Assembly: GCA_029233925.1 (NCBI GenBank)
Contig: JARGOX010000028.1
Location: 20,617 to 84,616, forward strand
Reading direction: 5' to 3'
Source of the DNA: Rhizobiaceae bacterium
Lineage (GTDB): Bacteria; Pseudomonadota; Alphaproteobacteria; Rhizobiales; Rhizobiaceae
Length of the DNA stretch: 64,000 bases
The first letter of the stretch is position 1; every line of letters starts with the position of its first letter. Shown here piece by piece: positions 29,797 to 42,450 of this stretch. The translations under genes were made by a program, and so were the position numbers. The notes under the pieces were generated by a model. That model had not been told where the DNA came from, made no database searches, and saw only the letters and a program-made list of their open reading frames with translations.

Positions 29797-29988
29797 CCAA
29801 TCAGCTGTGCAAACCGCCTCGACCCCCGTCGCTTGGTTGCAACGGTTCGATCGGCATTTATTTTAAGTGTAAACTATCTGGACGATACAAGGCACTCAAT
29901 AGCAAAGCAACAGCTATCGCAATTGCTGATCATATGCGGTAAAAGGCGGAAGAACCGTACCCAATTCCAGACCCGCAAAGCTTTGACC

Positions 29989-30657
29989 ATGAAATCTGCT
30001 GTTCTACTCCTTCCTGGCCTGAACCGTGACCGGGACATGATTGCTGCATTGACCAAAATCTCCGGCGAGGCCCCCGTTACCATCTGGCAGACCGAAACCG
30101 AGATTCCCGATGTCGATCTGATCGTCATACCCGGTGGCTTTTCCTACGGCGATTATCTGCGCTGTGGCGCCATCGCCGCGCGCATGCCGGTCATGGATGC
30201 GGTCAGGCGCAAGGCCGCCAGTGGAACCCGCGTGCTTGGCGTGTGCAATGGCTTCCAGATTCTGGTTGAAGCCGGTCTCTTGCCTGGCGCGCTGATGCGC
30301 AATGCCTCGCTCAAATTCGTCTGCAAGCAGGTTCAGCTTGAAGTCACCAATGCCGACACGGTTTTTACCGGGCAATACAGGCAGGGCGAAATCATACGTT
30401 GCCCGGTCGCGCATCATGACGGCAATTATTTTGCCGAGAGCGAAACGCTCAAGCAACTGGAAGACAATGGGCAGGTGGTGTTTCGTTATGCAAACGGCAC
30501 AAACCCCAACGGTTCCGTCAATGATATCGCCGGTATCATCAACAAGAATGGTAATGTTCTTGGCATGATGCCGCACCCGGAAAATCTGATCGAGGCCGCC
30601 CACGGCGGCAATGACGGTTACGCCCTGTTCAGTGCCGCGCTGGGAATCGCTGCCTGA
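29989..30657 (+). CDS. purQ: Phosphoribosylformylglycinamidine synthase subunit PurQ
   Basis: [21 protein letters not shown] ... [16 protein letters not shown] ... [19 protein letters not shown] ... [11 protein letters not shown]. The tracked ORF starting at 29047 runs through antisense kynA; real start at 29989. Confidence 0.96.
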   Translation: MKSAVLLLPGLNRDRDMIAALTKISGEAPVTIWQTETEIPDVDLIVIPGGFSYGDYLRCGAIAARMPVMDAVRRKAASGTRVLGVCNGFQILVEAGLLPGALMRNASLKFVCKQVQLEVTNADTVFTGQYRQGEIIRCPVAHHDGNYFAESETLKQLEDNGQVVFRYANGTNPNGSVNDIAGIINKNGNVLGMMPHPENLIEAAHGGNDGYALFSAALGIAA

Positions 30658-30692
30658 CCAGTTAAAATGTCGCTCTGTTGTGAGGAATTAAC

Positions 30693-31157
30693 GTGACCCC
30701 GGTTGGCACACATACTGCTGAAGCACCAAGACGTCGCGTTTCGCGTCCGGCCCTTTCCATCATATGGATGGGTCTGCTGGCCACTGGACTTTTGACCGGC
30801 TGCCAGAGTGATGGACCGGGCCCCGGCAATCTGACTCTCCAGGCATCGGAACCGGCGCTGCCGGCCATGGAGCGCATCGCCCTGACGGCCAGCAAATGCT
30901 GGTTCAGGTCGGGCAACAGGAATTTCAAGCCATACCGGCTTGCCATGGAGCTCAATTCCCTGACCGGCCGCCCACGTATCCTGCTGGTTCCGCGCAACAA
31001 GCCCGAAGACCGACCACTTGCCGTCATTGAGGCGGAAGGCGATCCGGCTACGATAAAAGCCTACGGTGCCTTGCTGTTCTCCCCTACCGGCAATCTCATG
31101 GTCGCTGACATCAGGGACTGGACCAAAGGGTCCACTACATGCAATTCCGCCACCTGA
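30693..31157 (+). CDS. Hypothetical lipoprotein
   Basis: N-terminal hydrophobic segment ending in lipobox LLTGC ([14 protein letters not shown]); no family recognised. Confidence 0.75.
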   Translation: MTPVGTHTAEAPRRRVSRPALSIIWMGLLATGLLTGCQSDGPGPGNLTLQASEPALPAMERIALTASKCWFRSGNRNFKPYRLAMELNSLTGRPRILLVPRNKPEDRPLAVIEAEGDPATIKAYGALLFSPTGNLMVADIRDWTKGSTTCNSAT

Positions 31158-31182
31158 CACAATCAACCTATTGAAACCGGAC

Positions 31183-33417
31183 ATGACCATCCCAAACGAA
31201 ATTCAGATTACCCCGGAACTTATCGAAGCCCACGGCCTTAAACCGGATGAATATGAACGTATTCTCGCATTGATCGGCCGTGAGCCGAGTTTTACCGAAC
31301 TCGGCATTTTCTCGGCCATGTGGAATGAGCATTGTTCCTACAAGTCATCGAAGAAATGGCTGCGCACATTGCCCACTGAAGGACCTCAGGTCATTCAGGG
31401 ACCCGGCGAAAATGCCGGAGTGGTCGATATCGGTGACGGTGACTGCGTCGTCTTCAAAATGGAAAGCCACAACCATCCGTCCTATATCGAGCCCTATCAG
31501 GGCGCTGCAACCGGCATGGGCGGCATTTTGCGGGATGTCTTCACCATGGGCGCCCGGCCAATTGCAGCCATGAATGCGTTGCGCTTTGGCGAACCCGACC
31601 ACCCCAAGACACGCCATCTTGTTGCCGGCGTTGTCGCCGGCATCGGCGGCTATGGCAATTCCTTCGGAGTCCCGACAGTCGGTGGCGAAGTCGAGTTCGA
31701 CGCGCGCTACAATGGCAATTGCCTGGTCAATGCCTTCGCAGCAGGCCTGGCAAAAACCGATGCGATCTTCTATTCCAAAGCCGAAGGCGTCGGTCTGCCG
31801 GTTGTCTATTTGGGTGCAAAGACCGGGCGTGATGGTGTTGGCGGCGCCACGATGGCTTCTGCCGAATTTGATGAAATGATCGAGGAAAAGCGCCCCACAG
31901 TTCAGGTTGGCGACCCCTTCACCGAAAAATGCCTGCTGGAGGCAAGCCTTGAACTGATGGCATCGGGCGCTGTCATCGCCATTCAGGACATGGGCGCGGC
32001 CGGGCTGACCTGTTCGGCTGTCGAGATGGGCGCCAAGGGCGATCTCGGCGTGGAACTGAACCTGGACATGGTTCCGGTTCGCGAAGAAAACATGAGCGCC
32101 TACGAGATGATGCTATCGGAAAGCCAGGAGCGCATGCTGATGGTTCTGCGCCCGGAAATGGAAGCGGAAGCAAAGGCCATCTTCGTGAAATGGGGGCTGG
32201 ATTTCGCCATTGTCGGCAAGACGACTGACGACCTGCGTTTTCGAATCTTCCATGCCGGGGATCTCGTCGCTGATCTGCCAATCAAGGAATTGGGAGACGA
32301 GGCACCGGAATATGACCGGCCATGGCGTGAAACCGGATTATATTCTCCGCTTCCGGCGCAAAACATCGAAGAGCCCGAAGATTATGGCAAGGCACTTCTG
32401 TCGCTACTGGGTTCGGCGAACAATTCCTCGCGCCGATGGGTCTATGAGCAATATGATACGCTGATACAGGGCAACAGCCTGCAATTGCCAGGCGGTGATG
32501 CGGGCGTGGTACGGGTTGACGGCCACCCGACCAAAGCCCTGGCATTTTCTTCCGACGTGACACCGCGCTATTGCGAGGCCGATCCCTATGAAGGTGGCAA
32601 ACAGGCCGTTGCGGAATGCTGGAGAAACATCACCGCTACCGGTGCGGAACCATTGGCTTCAACCGATAACCTCAATTTCGGCAATCCGGAACGCCCGGAG
32701 ATCATGGGACAATTGGTCAAGGCCATTGAAGGGATCGGAGATGCCTGCACCACCCTGCGCTTCCCCATCGTTTCGGGCAATGTATCGCTCTATAATGAGA
32801 CCAATGGCGAGGCGATCCTGCCGACACCGACCATAGCCGGTGTTGGACTCATTCCTGACTGGTCACAGATGGCAACCATCGGCGGCGCAAAAGTTGGCGA
32901 CACGATTGTTCTGCTGGGCGGCGACGGAACACATCTGGGCCAATCGGTCTATATGCGCGACTGTCTCGGACGGGCCGATGGCCCCCCGCCCCCGGTTGAC
33001 CTCAATGTCGAAAAGCGCAACGGCGACTTCGTCCGCTCGGCCATTCGCAATGGTCAGCTCAGTGCCTGCCACGATATTTCCGATGGAGGCCTGGCGCTTT
33101 GCCTGGCCGAAATGGCCATGGCCGCCAATAAAGGCATGAGAGTGGAAATCGATTGCGAAATCGCTCCGACCCACGGGCAATTGTTTGGTGAGGACCAGGC
33201 CCGCTATGTGGTGACCATTTCTGCCGATATGGCCAATTTCTTCTGTATGAGTGCCGAAGGGGCCGGTGTGCCGTTCCGACAGATTGGCACTGTTGGCGAT
33301 GATCAATTGACGATCAATGACCTGCTCTCCATATCAGTAGAGCAATTGCGCAATGCACATGAATCCTGGTTCCCGGACTATATGGACAGGGATATTGCCC
33401 AAAGCCTGATAGACTGA
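31183..33417 (+). CDS. purL: Phosphoribosylformylglycinamidine synthase subunit PurL
   Basis: [60 protein letters not shown] ... typical PurL. Confidence 0.97.
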   Translation: MTIPNEIQITPELIEAHGLKPDEYERILALIGREPSFTELGIFSAMWNEHCSYKSSKKWLRTLPTEGPQVIQGPGENAGVVDIGDGDCVVFKMESHNHPSYIEPYQGAATGMGGILRDVFTMGARPIAAMNALRFGEPDHPKTRHLVAGVVAGIGGYGNSFGVPTVGGEVEFDARYNGNCLVNAFAAGLAKTDAIFYSKAEGVGLPVVYLGAKTGRDGVGGATMASAEFDEMIEEKRPTVQVGDPFTEKCLLEASLELMASGAVIAIQDMGAAGLTCSAVEMGAKGDLGVELNLDMVPVREENMSAYEMMLSESQERMLMVLRPEMEAEAKAIFVKWGLDFAIVGKTTDDLRFRIFHAGDLVADLPIKELGDEAPEYDRPWRETGLYSPLPAQNIEEPEDYGKALLSLLGSANNSSRRWVYEQYDTLIQGNSLQLPGGDAGVVRVDGHPTKALAFSSDVTPRYCEADPYEGGKQAVAECWRNITATGAEPLASTDNLNFGNPERPEIMGQLVKAIEGIGDACTTLRFPIVSGNVSLYNETNGEAILPTPTIAGVGLIPDWSQMATIGGAKVGDTIVLLGGDGTHLGQSVYMRDCLGRADGPPPPVDLNVEKRNGDFVRSAIRNGQLSACHDISDGGLALCLAEMAMAANKGMRVEIDCEIAPTHGQLFGEDQARYVVTISADMANFFCMSAEGAGVPFRQIGTVGDDQLTINDLLSISVEQLRNAHESWFPDYMDRDIAQSLID

Positions 33418-33461
33418 TTGCCGGCAACCGAAATGACAATGACACAGACAGGAATGAAACC

Positions 33462-33695
33462 ATGCCCATGAGCGCTGGAGACATAGAAACAATGATCAAG
33501 GCAGCCATACCGGATGCCGTGGTAACGATCAGAGATCTGGCAGGCGACGGTGACCATTATGCCGCCGAGGTCGTCGCCGAAAGCTTCCGTGGCAAGAGCC
33601 GCGTACAGCAACACCAGATGGTCTATCAAGCCCTGCAAGGCAATATGGGCGGTGTACTGCATGCCTTGGCGCTTCAGACAAGTGCCCCCGATTAA
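33462..33695 (+). CDS. BolA family protein
   Basis: IETMIKAAIPDAVVTIRDLAGDGDHYAAEVVAESFRGKSRVQQHQMVYQALQGNMGGVLHALALQT. Confidence 0.95.
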   Translation: MPMSAGDIETMIKAAIPDAVVTIRDLAGDGDHYAAEVVAESFRGKSRVQQHQMVYQALQGNMGGVLHALALQTSAPD

Positions 33696-34013
33696 TAGGT
33701 CAGGAAGCCAGGAATATTCCGGTACACGCTGAGGAAGTTGCCTTCGAAATCCATTCAGCCGGTCTCCATCAGGTGTGTTCTGCACCTATGGTCTGACAAA
33801 AAATCCAAGCTGCGGATAAGACTGCAGACGTTTCTTTTTCACGCAAAGACTTTCGCTAGGAAATTCCTTCCCGACACCCACCGCTGCAGCACCTTGTCCG
33901 CCGCCCAAAGCATTTTGCAGCGGATCAGGGCTGGAAATCACAACGGTTCGGGTCTATTTACGATGACAGGACAAACTCCGGGCCTTAACCCCGGCAGACA
34001 CGAGGTATGTGAG

Positions 34014-34349
34014 ATGACGGGCATAAATGATTTTATCGACAACGAAGTCAAAACCAGCGATGTGGTTCTTTTCATGAAGGGCACACCAGCATTTCCGCAA
34101 TGCGGATTTTCCGGTCAGGTGGTGCAAATCCTCGATTATCTTGGTGTTGAATACAAGGGTGTCAACGTGCTTGCAGATGATGATCTGCGACAGGGCATCA
34201 AGGATTATTCAAACTGGCCGACCGTCCCGCAGCTTTACGTCAAGGGAGAGTTCGTCGGTGGATGCGACATCATCCGTGAAATGTTCCAGGCCAACGAGTT
34301 GCAGGAACACATGGTTGAAAAGGGCGTAGCCGTCAAAGGCGCAGCCTGA
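34014..34349 (+). CDS. grxD: Monothiol glutaredoxin, Grx4 family
   Basis: [74 protein letters not shown] (CGFS). Confidence 0.97.
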   Translation: MTGINDFIDNEVKTSDVVLFMKGTPAFPQCGFSGQVVQILDYLGVEYKGVNVLADDDLRQGIKDYSNWPTVPQLYVKGEFVGGCDIIREMFQANELQEHMVEKGVAVKGAA

Positions 34350-34816
34350 TGCGTCAATGGAATGTCTATCTGTCCGGGGAAATCCATTCTGACTGGCGTG
34401 AGCAGGTTGAGACCGGCGTAAAAGCCGCCGGCCTTCCCGTGGTTTTCAATGCCCCGGTGACCCATCATGAGGCATCCGATGATTGTGGCGTTGCCATCCT
34501 TGGCGCGGAACCGGACAAATTCTGGCATGATCACAAGGGCGCGCAGGTCAACGCGATTCGCACCCGCACACTGATCGGCGATGCCGATATCGTCGTCGTG
34601 CGTTTTGGCGACAAATACAAGCAGTGGAACGCGGCTTTCGATGCAGGTTATGCTTCTGCGCTGGGCAAGGCACTGATTGTCATGCATGGTCCCGATCATC
34701 AGCACGCCCTCAAGGAAGTGGATGCAGCCGCTCTTGCCGTGGTGGAAACACCCGAGCAGATCGTCAAAATCCTCAACTATGTGATCGATAGCAAGCTGGC
34801 CGGTTACACCGGTTAG
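34349..34816 (+). CDS. YtoQ family protein
   Basis: [52 protein letters not shown]; overlaps grxD stop by 1 nt. Confidence 0.9.
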   Translation: MRQWNVYLSGEIHSDWREQVETGVKAAGLPVVFNAPVTHHEASDDCGVAILGAEPDKFWHDHKGAQVNAIRTRTLIGDADIVVVRFGDKYKQWNAAFDAGYASALGKALIVMHGPDHQHALKEVDAAALAVVETPEQIVKILNYVIDSKLAGYTG

Positions 34817-34831
34817 AACGATAACCTCCAG

Positions 34832-34921
34832 CGCCTGTCGGCCATCCAGATCGACAGGCGAGCAATCGCTCTATTTTCCGGCATCGTGCAACAGGCCTCA
34901 AATTCCTGTTGCACGATGCCG
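34832..34921. terminator. Two consecutive hairpins downstream of ytoQ
   Basis: cgcctgtcg/cgacaggcg (34832-34840 / 34852-34860), then perfect 17-bp cggcatcgtgcaacagg/cctgttgcacgatgccg (34879-34895 / 34905-34921) followed by ttgtttta. Confidence 0.75.
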
Positions 34922-35087
34922 TTGTTTTATGAAAGAATATTCAGGTCGCAACTGTTGATGAGCATCAACCCGGGTGGTGCATTTAGAGTACTGCCCAATC
35001 CTGTTGCGGGATCACAGCCGAAAAACCAACGCTTTCAAACACCCACGCCGCGCCATGGCGCAATTCGGGTGGAGAATAGAGGCACGA

Positions 35088-36368
35088 ATGGACATGCAAA
35101 GCGCACCTGATTCTGAAGGCAGACCCGTGAGCGCCGGAGAAAGAAAAAATTTCGTCGACCGCGCCGGCATCGGTTTTGGCGAATTCATTTTCCTGATTGC
35201 CGCTTTGAGTTCGATTGTCGGACTGTCCATAGACATCATGTTGCCTGTCCTGCCCCTTATTGGCGACAGTTTTGCGGTTACCAATGAAAATGACCGGCAA
35301 GCGATCATTGTCGTCTTCATGCTTGGGTTTGGAGGCGCTCAGATCTTTTTTGGCCCGCTATCAGACCGATACGGTCGCAATATCATTCTGATTCCGGCAA
35401 TATTATTCTATGCAGCCGCCTCGATGGCCGCAATATTTGCCGACAGCTTTGCTGTTCTGCTGGCGCTTCGCCTGGCGCAGGGGGTCGGCGCTGCTGCCGT
35501 ACGCATTGTTGTCATGGCAATCGTCCGCGACTGTTTTGCCGGGCGCGATATGGCACGGGTCATGTCCTACACATTCACCATATTCATGATCGTTCCGGTT
35601 GTGGCTCCAGCTCTGGGACAATGGATTTCAAACATTGCCTCATGGCAATGGATATTCCTGGTGCTGGGTTTTGCCGGAACGGCCCTGGCCGCCTGGAGTG
35701 GATTGCGAATCAAGGAGACATTGCGGCCGAATGAACGTCAGCCATTGTCCTTTGCTGGCGTCGGCAATGCCTTTATGGAGATTATGAAAAACCGTCTGGC
35801 CATGGGCTATACGCTGGGTGCAACATTGTGTTTCAGCGGGCTGATTGCCTTTGTCGTCTCCGCCCAGCAGATTTTTCAGTCGATGTATGACCTTGGTCAA
35901 TGGTTTGCATTTGCCTTCGCACTCAACGCTGCGGTCATGGCCGTGCTCAACATTGCAAATGGAGCAATCGTGCGCACCGTCGGCATGCGCCTGATCTCGC
36001 ACAGCGCTCTCATTGCCTTCGCCCTGCTGGGAACCTTGCTGCTGTTGATCAGCCTTGCCGGTCAACCGCCCTTTTGGGTGTCCTATATCCTTCTGGCTGC
36101 AATCGTTGGCGCCTTTGGCCTGGTTCCAGGCAATTTCAACGCACTCGCCATGGAGCCACTGGGGCATATTGCCGGAACCGCATCATCGGTGCTGGGGGTT
36201 ATAACCTTTACAGTCGGCGCAGTACTGGGCGGTCTTGTAGGGCAGGCCTATAACGGAACCTTGATCCCCTTGGCCGCTGGTCTGGCGCTGTTTGGCTGGT
36301 TGGCGCTGGCCATCGTCCTGTGGACTGAAAAAGGCAAGCTGTTTGTCAACCCCGCCGGACCGCGCTAA
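35088..36368 (+). CDS. Multidrug effflux MFS transporter (Bcr/CflA-like)
   Basis: SSIVGLSIDIMLPVLPLIGDSF ... GGAQIFFGPLSDRYGRNIILIPAI ... VGAAAVRIVVMAIVRDCFAGRDMARVMSY; 12-TM pattern. Confidence 0.93.
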   Translation: MDMQSAPDSEGRPVSAGERKNFVDRAGIGFGEFIFLIAALSSIVGLSIDIMLPVLPLIGDSFAVTNENDRQAIIVVFMLGFGGAQIFFGPLSDRYGRNIILIPAILFYAAASMAAIFADSFAVLLALRLAQGVGAAAVRIVVMAIVRDCFAGRDMARVMSYTFTIFMIVPVVAPALGQWISNIASWQWIFLVLGFAGTALAAWSGLRIKETLRPNERQPLSFAGVGNAFMEIMKNRLAMGYTLGATLCFSGLIAFVVSAQQIFQSMYDLGQWFAFAFALNAAVMAVLNIANGAIVRTVGMRLISHSALIAFALLGTLLLLISLAGQPPFWVSYILLAAIVGAFGLVPGNFNALAMEPLGHIAGTASSVLGVITFTVGAVLGGLVGQAYNGTLIPLAAGLALFGWLALAIVLWTEKGKLFVNPAGPR

Positions 36369-36432
36369 CCCATGACCGCGTTAATCCATGGTTGCGGCCG
36401 TCTGGCCCAGTTTCCGACGAGAAGAACCAGTT

Positions 36433-37356
36433 TCAATTTGCCTCTTCCGCTTCAGGATTGCCTGTAAGATTGGCGAAATCAAACAGGTTGCGGTCCATCA
36501 GATGCGAGGGGCGCACATTGGCCAGAGCCCGGATCATGGCATCCTTGCGGCCCGGCATTCTGGTCTCGATATCCGCAATCATCGCCTTCATCGCATTGCG
36601 CTGCAGGCCATCCTGCGAACCGCACAGGTCGCACGGAATAATCGGGAAATTCATTGCGACTGCGAATTTTTCAAGATCATCTTCGGCGCAATAGGCAAGC
36701 GGCCTGCAAACCAGCACATCACCCTCGTCGTTGAGCAATTTGGCGGGCATCGCCGATAGCCGACCGCCGTGGAAGAAATTCATCAGGAAAGTCTCCAGAA
36801 TGTCTTCCCGGTGATGGCCAAGGACCAGAGCGTCACACCCCTCCTCGCGCGCAACGCGATACAGGTGACCACGACGCAGCCGCGAACACAGCGAACAATA
36901 AGTGCTGTTTTCCGGAACCTTCTCCTTCACGATGGAATAGGTATCGCGATATTCGATCCGGTGGGCGATGCCGTGAAAATCCAGAAAATCCGGCAGGATA
37001 TGTTTGGGAAAGTTGGGTTGTCCCTGATCCAGGTTGCAGGCAAGCAGATCAACCGGCAATAGTCCGCGCCACTGCATATCAAGCAGAAGGGCCAGAAGAC
37101 CATAGGAATCCTTGCCGCCCGACAGACCGATCAGCCAGCGCGGCCGGCGACCCTCCACCGGCTCTACCATGCCAAAATCGGCAATGGCCTGTCTGGCCTG
37201 TCTCAGCAGCCTTTTGCGCAATTTGTTGAAGCTGACAGAAGACGGTGCGTTGCGGAACAATGGATGACAGGTCCCGGCAAGATCATCAGTGCCTTGACCA
37301 ACAATCTCCGGCACGGTCGATTGAGACACGCCTGTGCCTGTGTCGTGTATACCCAT
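36433..37356 (-). CDS. ttcA: tRNA 2-thiocytidine(32) synthetase TtcA-like
   Basis: [24 protein letters not shown] (PP-loop SGGKDS), [22 protein letters not shown] (CxxC), [11 protein letters not shown]. Confidence 0.93.
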   Translation of the reverse strand: MGIHDTGTGVSQSTVPEIVGQGTDDLAGTCHPLFRNAPSSVSFNKLRKRLLRQARQAIADFGMVEPVEGRRPRWLIGLSGGKDSYGLLALLLDMQWRGLLPVDLLACNLDQGQPNFPKHILPDFLDFHGIAHRIEYRDTYSIVKEKVPENSTYCSLCSRLRRGHLYRVAREEGCDALVLGHHREDILETFLMNFFHGGRLSAMPAKLLNDEGDVLVCRPLAYCAEDDLEKFAVAMNFPIIPCDLCGSQDGLQRNAMKAMIADIETRMPGRKDAMIRALANVRPSHLMDRNLFDFANLTGNPEAEEAN

Positions 37357-37428
37357 TGGTCGGCCCTTCATTGTAGCTGCAGCTGTTGATTTGAATGATT
37401 TCCCGTTCCGCCGCAATGGGCCGGATAC

Positions 37429-37461
37429 AAAAAAGCCGCCGGTTTGCACCAGCGGCTTTCA
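37429..37461 (-). terminator. Rho-independent-like terminator of rpsD
   Basis: aaaaaagccgccggtttgcaccagcggcttt directly downstream of the rpsD stop on the minus strand. Confidence 0.75.
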
Positions 37462-37481
37462 ATCAGTTGAATGCGCTCAAA

Positions 37482-38099
37482 TCAGCGTGAGTAAAACTCG
37501 ACCACCAGATTTGGCTCCATGTGCACCGGATAAGGCACATCCGCGAGCGCAGGAACCCGCACGTAAGTGGCAACCATCTTGTTGTGGTCCACATCAATGT
37601 ATTCAGGAACATCACGCTCGGAAAGCTGCGATGCTTCAAGAACAAAAACCAGCTGCTTGGATTTTTCCCGCACTTCAATCACGTCGCCTGGCTTGCAGCG
37701 GTATGAAGGAATGTTCGTGCGAACGCCGTTGACCGTGACATGGCCATGGTTGACGAACTGACGGGCCGCAAACACGGTCGCGACAAATTTTGCGCGATAG
37801 ACCAGCGCGTCAAGGCGTGATTCCAGAAGACCAATCAGGTTTTCCGGTGTATCGCCCTTCCGGCGGTTTGCTTCATCATAGACCTTGCGGAACTGCTTCT
37901 CACGAATATCGCCGTAGTAGCCCTTCAGCTTCTGCTTTGCACGCAGCTGAACACCGAAGTCGGACAATTTGCCCTTGCGGCGCTGACCATGCTGGCCAGG
38001 ACCGTATTCGCGGCGATTGACAGGAGATTTGGGACGGCCCCAGATGTTTTCGCCCATACGGCGATCAATTTTGTATTTCGAAGAATCGCGCTTACTCAT
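37482..38099 (-). CDS. rpsD: 30S ribosomal protein S4
   Basis: [70 protein letters not shown]. Confidence 0.98.
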   Translation of the reverse strand: MSKRDSSKYKIDRRMGENIWGRPKSPVNRREYGPGQHGQRRKGKLSDFGVQLRAKQKLKGYYGDIREKQFRKVYDEANRRKGDTPENLIGLLESRLDALVYRAKFVATVFAARQFVNHGHVTVNGVRTNIPSYRCKPGDVIEVREKSKQLVFVLEASQLSERDVPEYIDVDHNKMVATYVRVPALADVPYPVHMEPNLVVEFYSR

Positions 38100-38296
38100 C
38101 GCATTCCCTTTCAAAAAGTTGCACCGATCCGTTCCCGGACCGATTTAAGGAAACGCGCCCTCCTCTGCCGGCTGTTTTTACCGACTGACAGAATATCCAA
38201 CTTTCACATGGAAGCGGTCATTCACGGGACACGTAATTAAAAACCGGGCGCAAGCACCCGGAGACAGGGCGGATTTAGGTCAATGCGCGTTGATTG

Positions 38297-39091
38297 TCAA
38301 TGGCGCATCTGCTCGGGAGTCAACCCAAAACCGGACATCAGACGCTTTATCGCAAAATCCGGGTCATTCGACGTGAATATAGCCAGATCAGGCGCGTGTG
38401 ACACCAATGGACCCGTTGTTACCAGCGACAGCGCGCGCCGGGCAATGGCCTCTGCCGGGTCCAGCCAATCCACCGGCCAGGGTGCAAGACTTCTGAACAG
38501 ATTGGCAAGAAACGGATAATGCGTACAGGCAAGCACGACAATATCGGTCTTTCGTCCCAGCTTCTCAACAAAACAGGGCATGATCTCAGCCTGTATCGCA
38601 TCGCGTGAAATTTTCTCGCCGCGAATGTATCTTTCCGCCATGCCCGCCAGATTTTCAGACCCCACAAGCCGCACATGGCATCGTGATGCAAAGGATTCGA
38701 TCAGGTCACGCGTATAGGCCCGCCTGACCGTGCCGGGCGTCGCCAGGACACTGACCAGACCAGAACGGGTTCGCTCGGCCGCAGGCTTGATCGCCGGAAC
38801 GGTTCCAACAAATGGCGTATCGGCAAATGCGGAACGCAAAGGTTCAAGAACCAGTGTTGCCGCCGTGTTGCAGGCGATGACACAAAGCGCCGGCCGGAAT
38901 CTGGCAATCAGCTCGGCAAAGAGCGACAGTATCCTTTGTGTCAGCTCCGCCTCTCCCCAATTGCCGTAGGGAAACCCGGCATCGTCGGCAACATAAATGA
39001 AGCGCCGTTCCGGCATGAGCACCCGTGCTTCGCGCAGGACAGTCAACCCGCCGATACCGGAATCAAACACCAGAATGGGTTGCTGGCTCAA
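38297..39091 (-). CDS. murI: Glutamate racemase
   Basis: [39 protein letters not shown] ... [12 protein letters not shown] ... [13 protein letters not shown]. Confidence 0.96.
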   Translation of the reverse strand: MSQQPILVFDSGIGGLTVLREARVLMPERRFIYVADDAGFPYGNWGEAELTQRILSLFAELIARFRPALCVIACNTAATLVLEPLRSAFADTPFVGTVPAIKPAAERTRSGLVSVLATPGTVRRAYTRDLIESFASRCHVRLVGSENLAGMAERYIRGEKISRDAIQAEIMPCFVEKLGRKTDIVVLACTHYPFLANLFRSLAPWPVDWLDPAEAIARRALSLVTTGPLVSHAPDLAIFTSNDPDFAIKRLMSGFGLTPEQMRH

Positions 39092-39930
39092 GGTCGCTCG
39101 TCTCCTTCACTCGGCGCATCCAATGCGTCTGCGTCAGTTGACAATGGCGGTCCGCTACCGCGCGGTCTTTGCCTGCTGTAGAGATCCAGCGAGCGAATGA
39201 CGCCGCGCAGGAGACGCACCTCCGGTTTGAAAAACCCCTGACGGCTCAGGACAGCCCGGAGCGCCTCAACCATTTTGTGTTTCTTCTGCAACGGTCTGAA
39301 ATATCCACGCGCGTCCAGCACTTCCTCCAGATGATCAAAAAGACCCTGCATATCCGCCTTTTCAGCTGGCTGCATGTCCGGACCGCGGAAAGCGGTTTCA
39401 TTTTCGTGAGCAAGCCCGGTTTTCAGCCATTCATAGGACATCAGCAAGACCGCCTGGGCAATGTTCAGCGAAGCAAACGCCGGGTTGACCGGAAAAGTGA
39501 CAATTTCATCCGCCAGGCTGACCTCTTCATTTTCCAGTCCCCAGCGTTCACGTCCATACAAAATGCCGCATTTCTGTCCCGAATCAAAACGACTGCGCAG
39601 TGCCACAGCGGCCTCAACCGGACCACGCACGGGCTTGAAGCCGTCACGCACACGCGCTGTCGTTGCCAGAACGAAATTCAGATCCGAAATGGCATCTTCC
39701 AAAGTGTCAAAGACGCGCGCACCCTCAATAACGTGATCCGCCCTGCTCGCTGCAGCCTGTGCCTTGGCATTGGGCCAGCCGTCTCGCGGCTTGACCAGAC
39801 GCAATTCGGACAGTCCGAAATTGGCCATTGCCCGCGCGACCATGCCAATATTCTCGCCCAGTTGCGGCTCCACGAGAATCACCGCAGGCCCTTCTGTCAT
39901 CAATGTTCGTAATTTGTCCGTGCCTGCCAT
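39088..39930 (-). CDS. RNA methyltransferase, TrmH/TrmJ (SpoU) family
   Basis: [40 protein letters not shown] ... [46 protein letters not shown]. Confidence 0.95.
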   Translation of the reverse strand: MAGTDKLRTLMTEGPAVILVEPQLGENIGMVARAMANFGLSELRLVKPRDGWPNAKAQAAASRADHVIEGARVFDTLEDAISDLNFVLATTARVRDGFKPVRGPVEAAVALRSRFDSGQKCGILYGRERWGLENEEVSLADEIVTFPVNPAFASLNIAQAVLLMSYEWLKTGLAHENETAFRGPDMQPAEKADMQGLFDHLEEVLDARGYFRPLQKKHKMVEALRAVLSRQGFFKPEVRLLRGVIRSLDLYSRQRPRGSGPPLSTDADALDAPSEGDERP

Positions 39931-40061
39931 CTGTTCCGTCCACTTGACCGTCTGCCTGCCCGTTCACTGCCATATTCACAAGGCGCAGGAAAGGCGACAC
40001 CCCTTCGAATTTTGTCAAAATTGTCCGTCAGATGGCCTCAATGCACAGGCGTTGCGCATTG

Positions 40062-40976
40062 TCAGGCAGGTTTGTCGGCAAGCCAAGCGCGCACCAAAGC
40101 GGCGACGGCTTCCGGCTTCTCATGTAAAATCCAGTGCCCGGCGCCTGGGACCTTTTTGACAGTGAGGTCACTGCAAAAGCGATCAAGCCCCTCCATACAG
40201 ACCGGACGCAGCGCCTCATCGAGGTCCCCCCACAAGACAAGGTGCGGCACATGCACGGACATCGCTGCCTGCGGTATAGACAGGATCGGCAGTTTGCCTT
40301 CGAGTTCCGAAGCAGACAGATCTACAGGTGGCACGATAATGGGTGACGCCCGATACCAGTGCAACATCGTGTCCATCGCGCCTTCCGCACTCCAGGCCCG
40401 CAGGTAATCGGCTTTTGCTTCTGCGCTCATCCATGCGGTGGTTGAGAACCCTGCAATCATGTTGAGCGTGCGCGCATAATTGTCCCGGCTCATCAGTTCG
40501 GTGGAATTCCTGCGCCGCAAAGTGGTCATATATTGACTGGCGGCGCGCTGATCCGGGTCGTCGATAATGGCTTTTTGGAATGTATAGGGATGAACACCAT
40601 TTGCCACGATCAGCGCTTTCAGCCTTTCGGCAAAACCGAATGCATAGGCATAGGCGACAGCCGTTCCCCAATCATGGCCAAACAGCACAAATGGCTGATC
40701 TGGACTCAGATGATCTGCAAGTGCGGCAACATCCTCCACCAGATAGCGCGTCTGATAGGCCTCGACACTGGTTGGTTTGAACGATTCGGCAAATCCGCGC
40801 TGGTCAGGCGCCACGACGTGATATTCCTCTGCGAGCAGGGGCATGAGATCGCGCCAGGCGCCCCAATATTCCGGAAAACCGTGCAGGCACAGGATCAGCG
40901 GTTTCGAAGGGTCACCCATCTGCACATAATGGATGCGGCGCCTGCCGTCGTCAAAAAAGTCCGATTTGAATTCCAT
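40062..40976 (-). CDS. Alpha/beta hydrolase (epoxide hydrolase-like)
   Basis: [53 protein letters not shown] ... [19 protein letters not shown] ... [12 protein letters not shown]. Confidence 0.94.
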   Translation of the reverse strand: MEFKSDFFDDGRRRIHYVQMGDPSKPLILCLHGFPEYWGAWRDLMPLLAEEYHVVAPDQRGFAESFKPTSVEAYQTRYLVEDVAALADHLSPDQPFVLFGHDWGTAVAYAYAFGFAERLKALIVANGVHPYTFQKAIIDDPDQRAASQYMTTLRRRNSTELMSRDNYARTLNMIAGFSTTAWMSAEAKADYLRAWSAEGAMDTMLHWYRASPIIVPPVDLSASELEGKLPILSIPQAAMSVHVPHLVLWGDLDEALRPVCMEGLDRFCSDLTVKKVPGAGHWILHEKPEAVAALVRAWLADKPA

Positions 40977-41161
40977 GGCGACACACTCGTCAAAAGGGGC
41001 AGGAGCCGGGTGAAAATAAACAATATTGGCAGTTTGCCCGTATAATACGAAATCGCAAGGGCGGGCACCTTTGCCTTGGCGCAACACAATGGTATAGGAG
41101 CGCAAACTTCACTAAAGTCCAGCGGGCGCGAGGCCCATTCCATTCAAAACGAGGCACTTCA

Positions 41162-42376
41162 ATGGCAAAAATCAAGGTCGAAAATCCGGTCGTCGAACTC
41201 GATGGCGACGAGATGACCAGAATCATCTGGCAATTCATCAAGGAAAAACTGATCCACCCCTATCTCGACATTGATCTGAAATATTACGATCTGGGCATGG
41301 AATCGCGTGATGCATCCGATGACCAGATCACCATTGATGCAGCCAATGCCATCAAGAAGTACGGTGTCGGTATCAAATGCGCGACAATCACGCCGGATGA
41401 AGACCGTGTCGAAGAATTCGGTCTGAAAAAAATGTGGCGTTCTCCCAACGGAACGATCCGCAACATCCTCGGCGGCGTCATCTTTCGCGAACCGATCATC
41501 TGCAAAAACGTTCCGCGGCTGGTTCCCGGCTGGACAAAGCCTGTTATCGTTGGCCGCCACGCCTTTGGTGATCAGTACCGGGCAACGGATTTCAGATTTC
41601 CCGGCAAGGGAAAGCTGACCATGAAATTTGTCGGTGAAGACGGTGCGGAAATAGAACATGAAATTTACGATGCACCTGCCGCCGGCATTGCCATGGGCAT
41701 GTACAATCTCGACAAGTCGATCGAAGATTTTGCCCGCGCATCGTTGAATTACGGCCTGCAGCGCAAGGTCCCTGTCTACCTTTCAACGAAGAACACCATC
41801 CTCAAAGTCTATGACGGACGTTTCAAGGATATTTTCCAGGAAATCTATGAGGCGGAATTCCTTGATTCGTTCAAGGAAGCCGGCATCACCTACGAACATC
41901 GTCTCATCGATGACATGGTTGCCTCGAACCTGAAATGGTCCGGCGGTTATGTATGGGCCTGCAAGAACTACGACGGCGACGTACAGTCCGACACTGTGGC
42001 ACAGGGATTTGGCTCACTTGGTCTCATGACCTCTGTGCTGATGACTCCGGATGGAAAGATCGTTGAAGCCGAAGCTGCCCATGGCACAGTAACCCGTCAC
42101 TTCCGCCAGCATGAAAAGGGTGAGGAAACATCAACCAATTCCATTGCCTCGATCTTTGCCTGGACCCGCGGATTGGCGCATCGCGCCAAATTGGACAGCA
42201 ATGACGAATTGGCACGGTTCGCACAGACACTGGAAGACGTCTGCGTAGCAACAGTTGAGAGTGGCCACATGACCAAGGATCTGGCGCTGCTGATCGGTCC
42301 GGACCAGCCTTGGCTGTCCACCATCGGCTTCCTGGACAAGGTTGATGAAAACCTCGGAAAAGCCATGGCGGCCTGA
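41162..42376 (+). CDS. icd: NADP-dependent isocitrate dehydrogenase
   Basis: [45 protein letters not shown] ... [23 protein letters not shown]. Confidence 0.97.
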   Translation: MAKIKVENPVVELDGDEMTRIIWQFIKEKLIHPYLDIDLKYYDLGMESRDASDDQITIDAANAIKKYGVGIKCATITPDEDRVEEFGLKKMWRSPNGTIRNILGGVIFREPIICKNVPRLVPGWTKPVIVGRHAFGDQYRATDFRFPGKGKLTMKFVGEDGAEIEHEIYDAPAAGIAMGMYNLDKSIEDFARASLNYGLQRKVPVYLSTKNTILKVYDGRFKDIFQEIYEAEFLDSFKEAGITYEHRLIDDMVASNLKWSGGYVWACKNYDGDVQSDTVAQGFGSLGLMTSVLMTPDGKIVEAEAAHGTVTRHFRQHEKGEETSTNSIASIFAWTRGLAHRAKLDSNDELARFAQTLEDVCVATVESGHMTKDLALLIGPDQPWLSTIGFLDKVDENLGKAMAA

Positions 42377-42400
42377 TTACAGGTATCTGTTCCAAGCTAA

Positions 42401-42430
42401 AAAAAGCCCCGGTCTGTGCCGGGGCTTTTT
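42401..42430. terminator. Rho-independent terminator between icd and alaS
   Basis: Perfect 12-bp inverted repeat aaaaagccccgg-tctgtg-ccggggcttttt. Confidence 0.9.
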
Positions 42431-42450
42431 CGTTTGAACAATAAAATGTC

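Noticed and set aside
29047-29988. N-terminal 314-codon extension of purQ
   Set aside because: Runs antisense through kynA; PurQ homology begins at [10 protein letters not shown] (29989).
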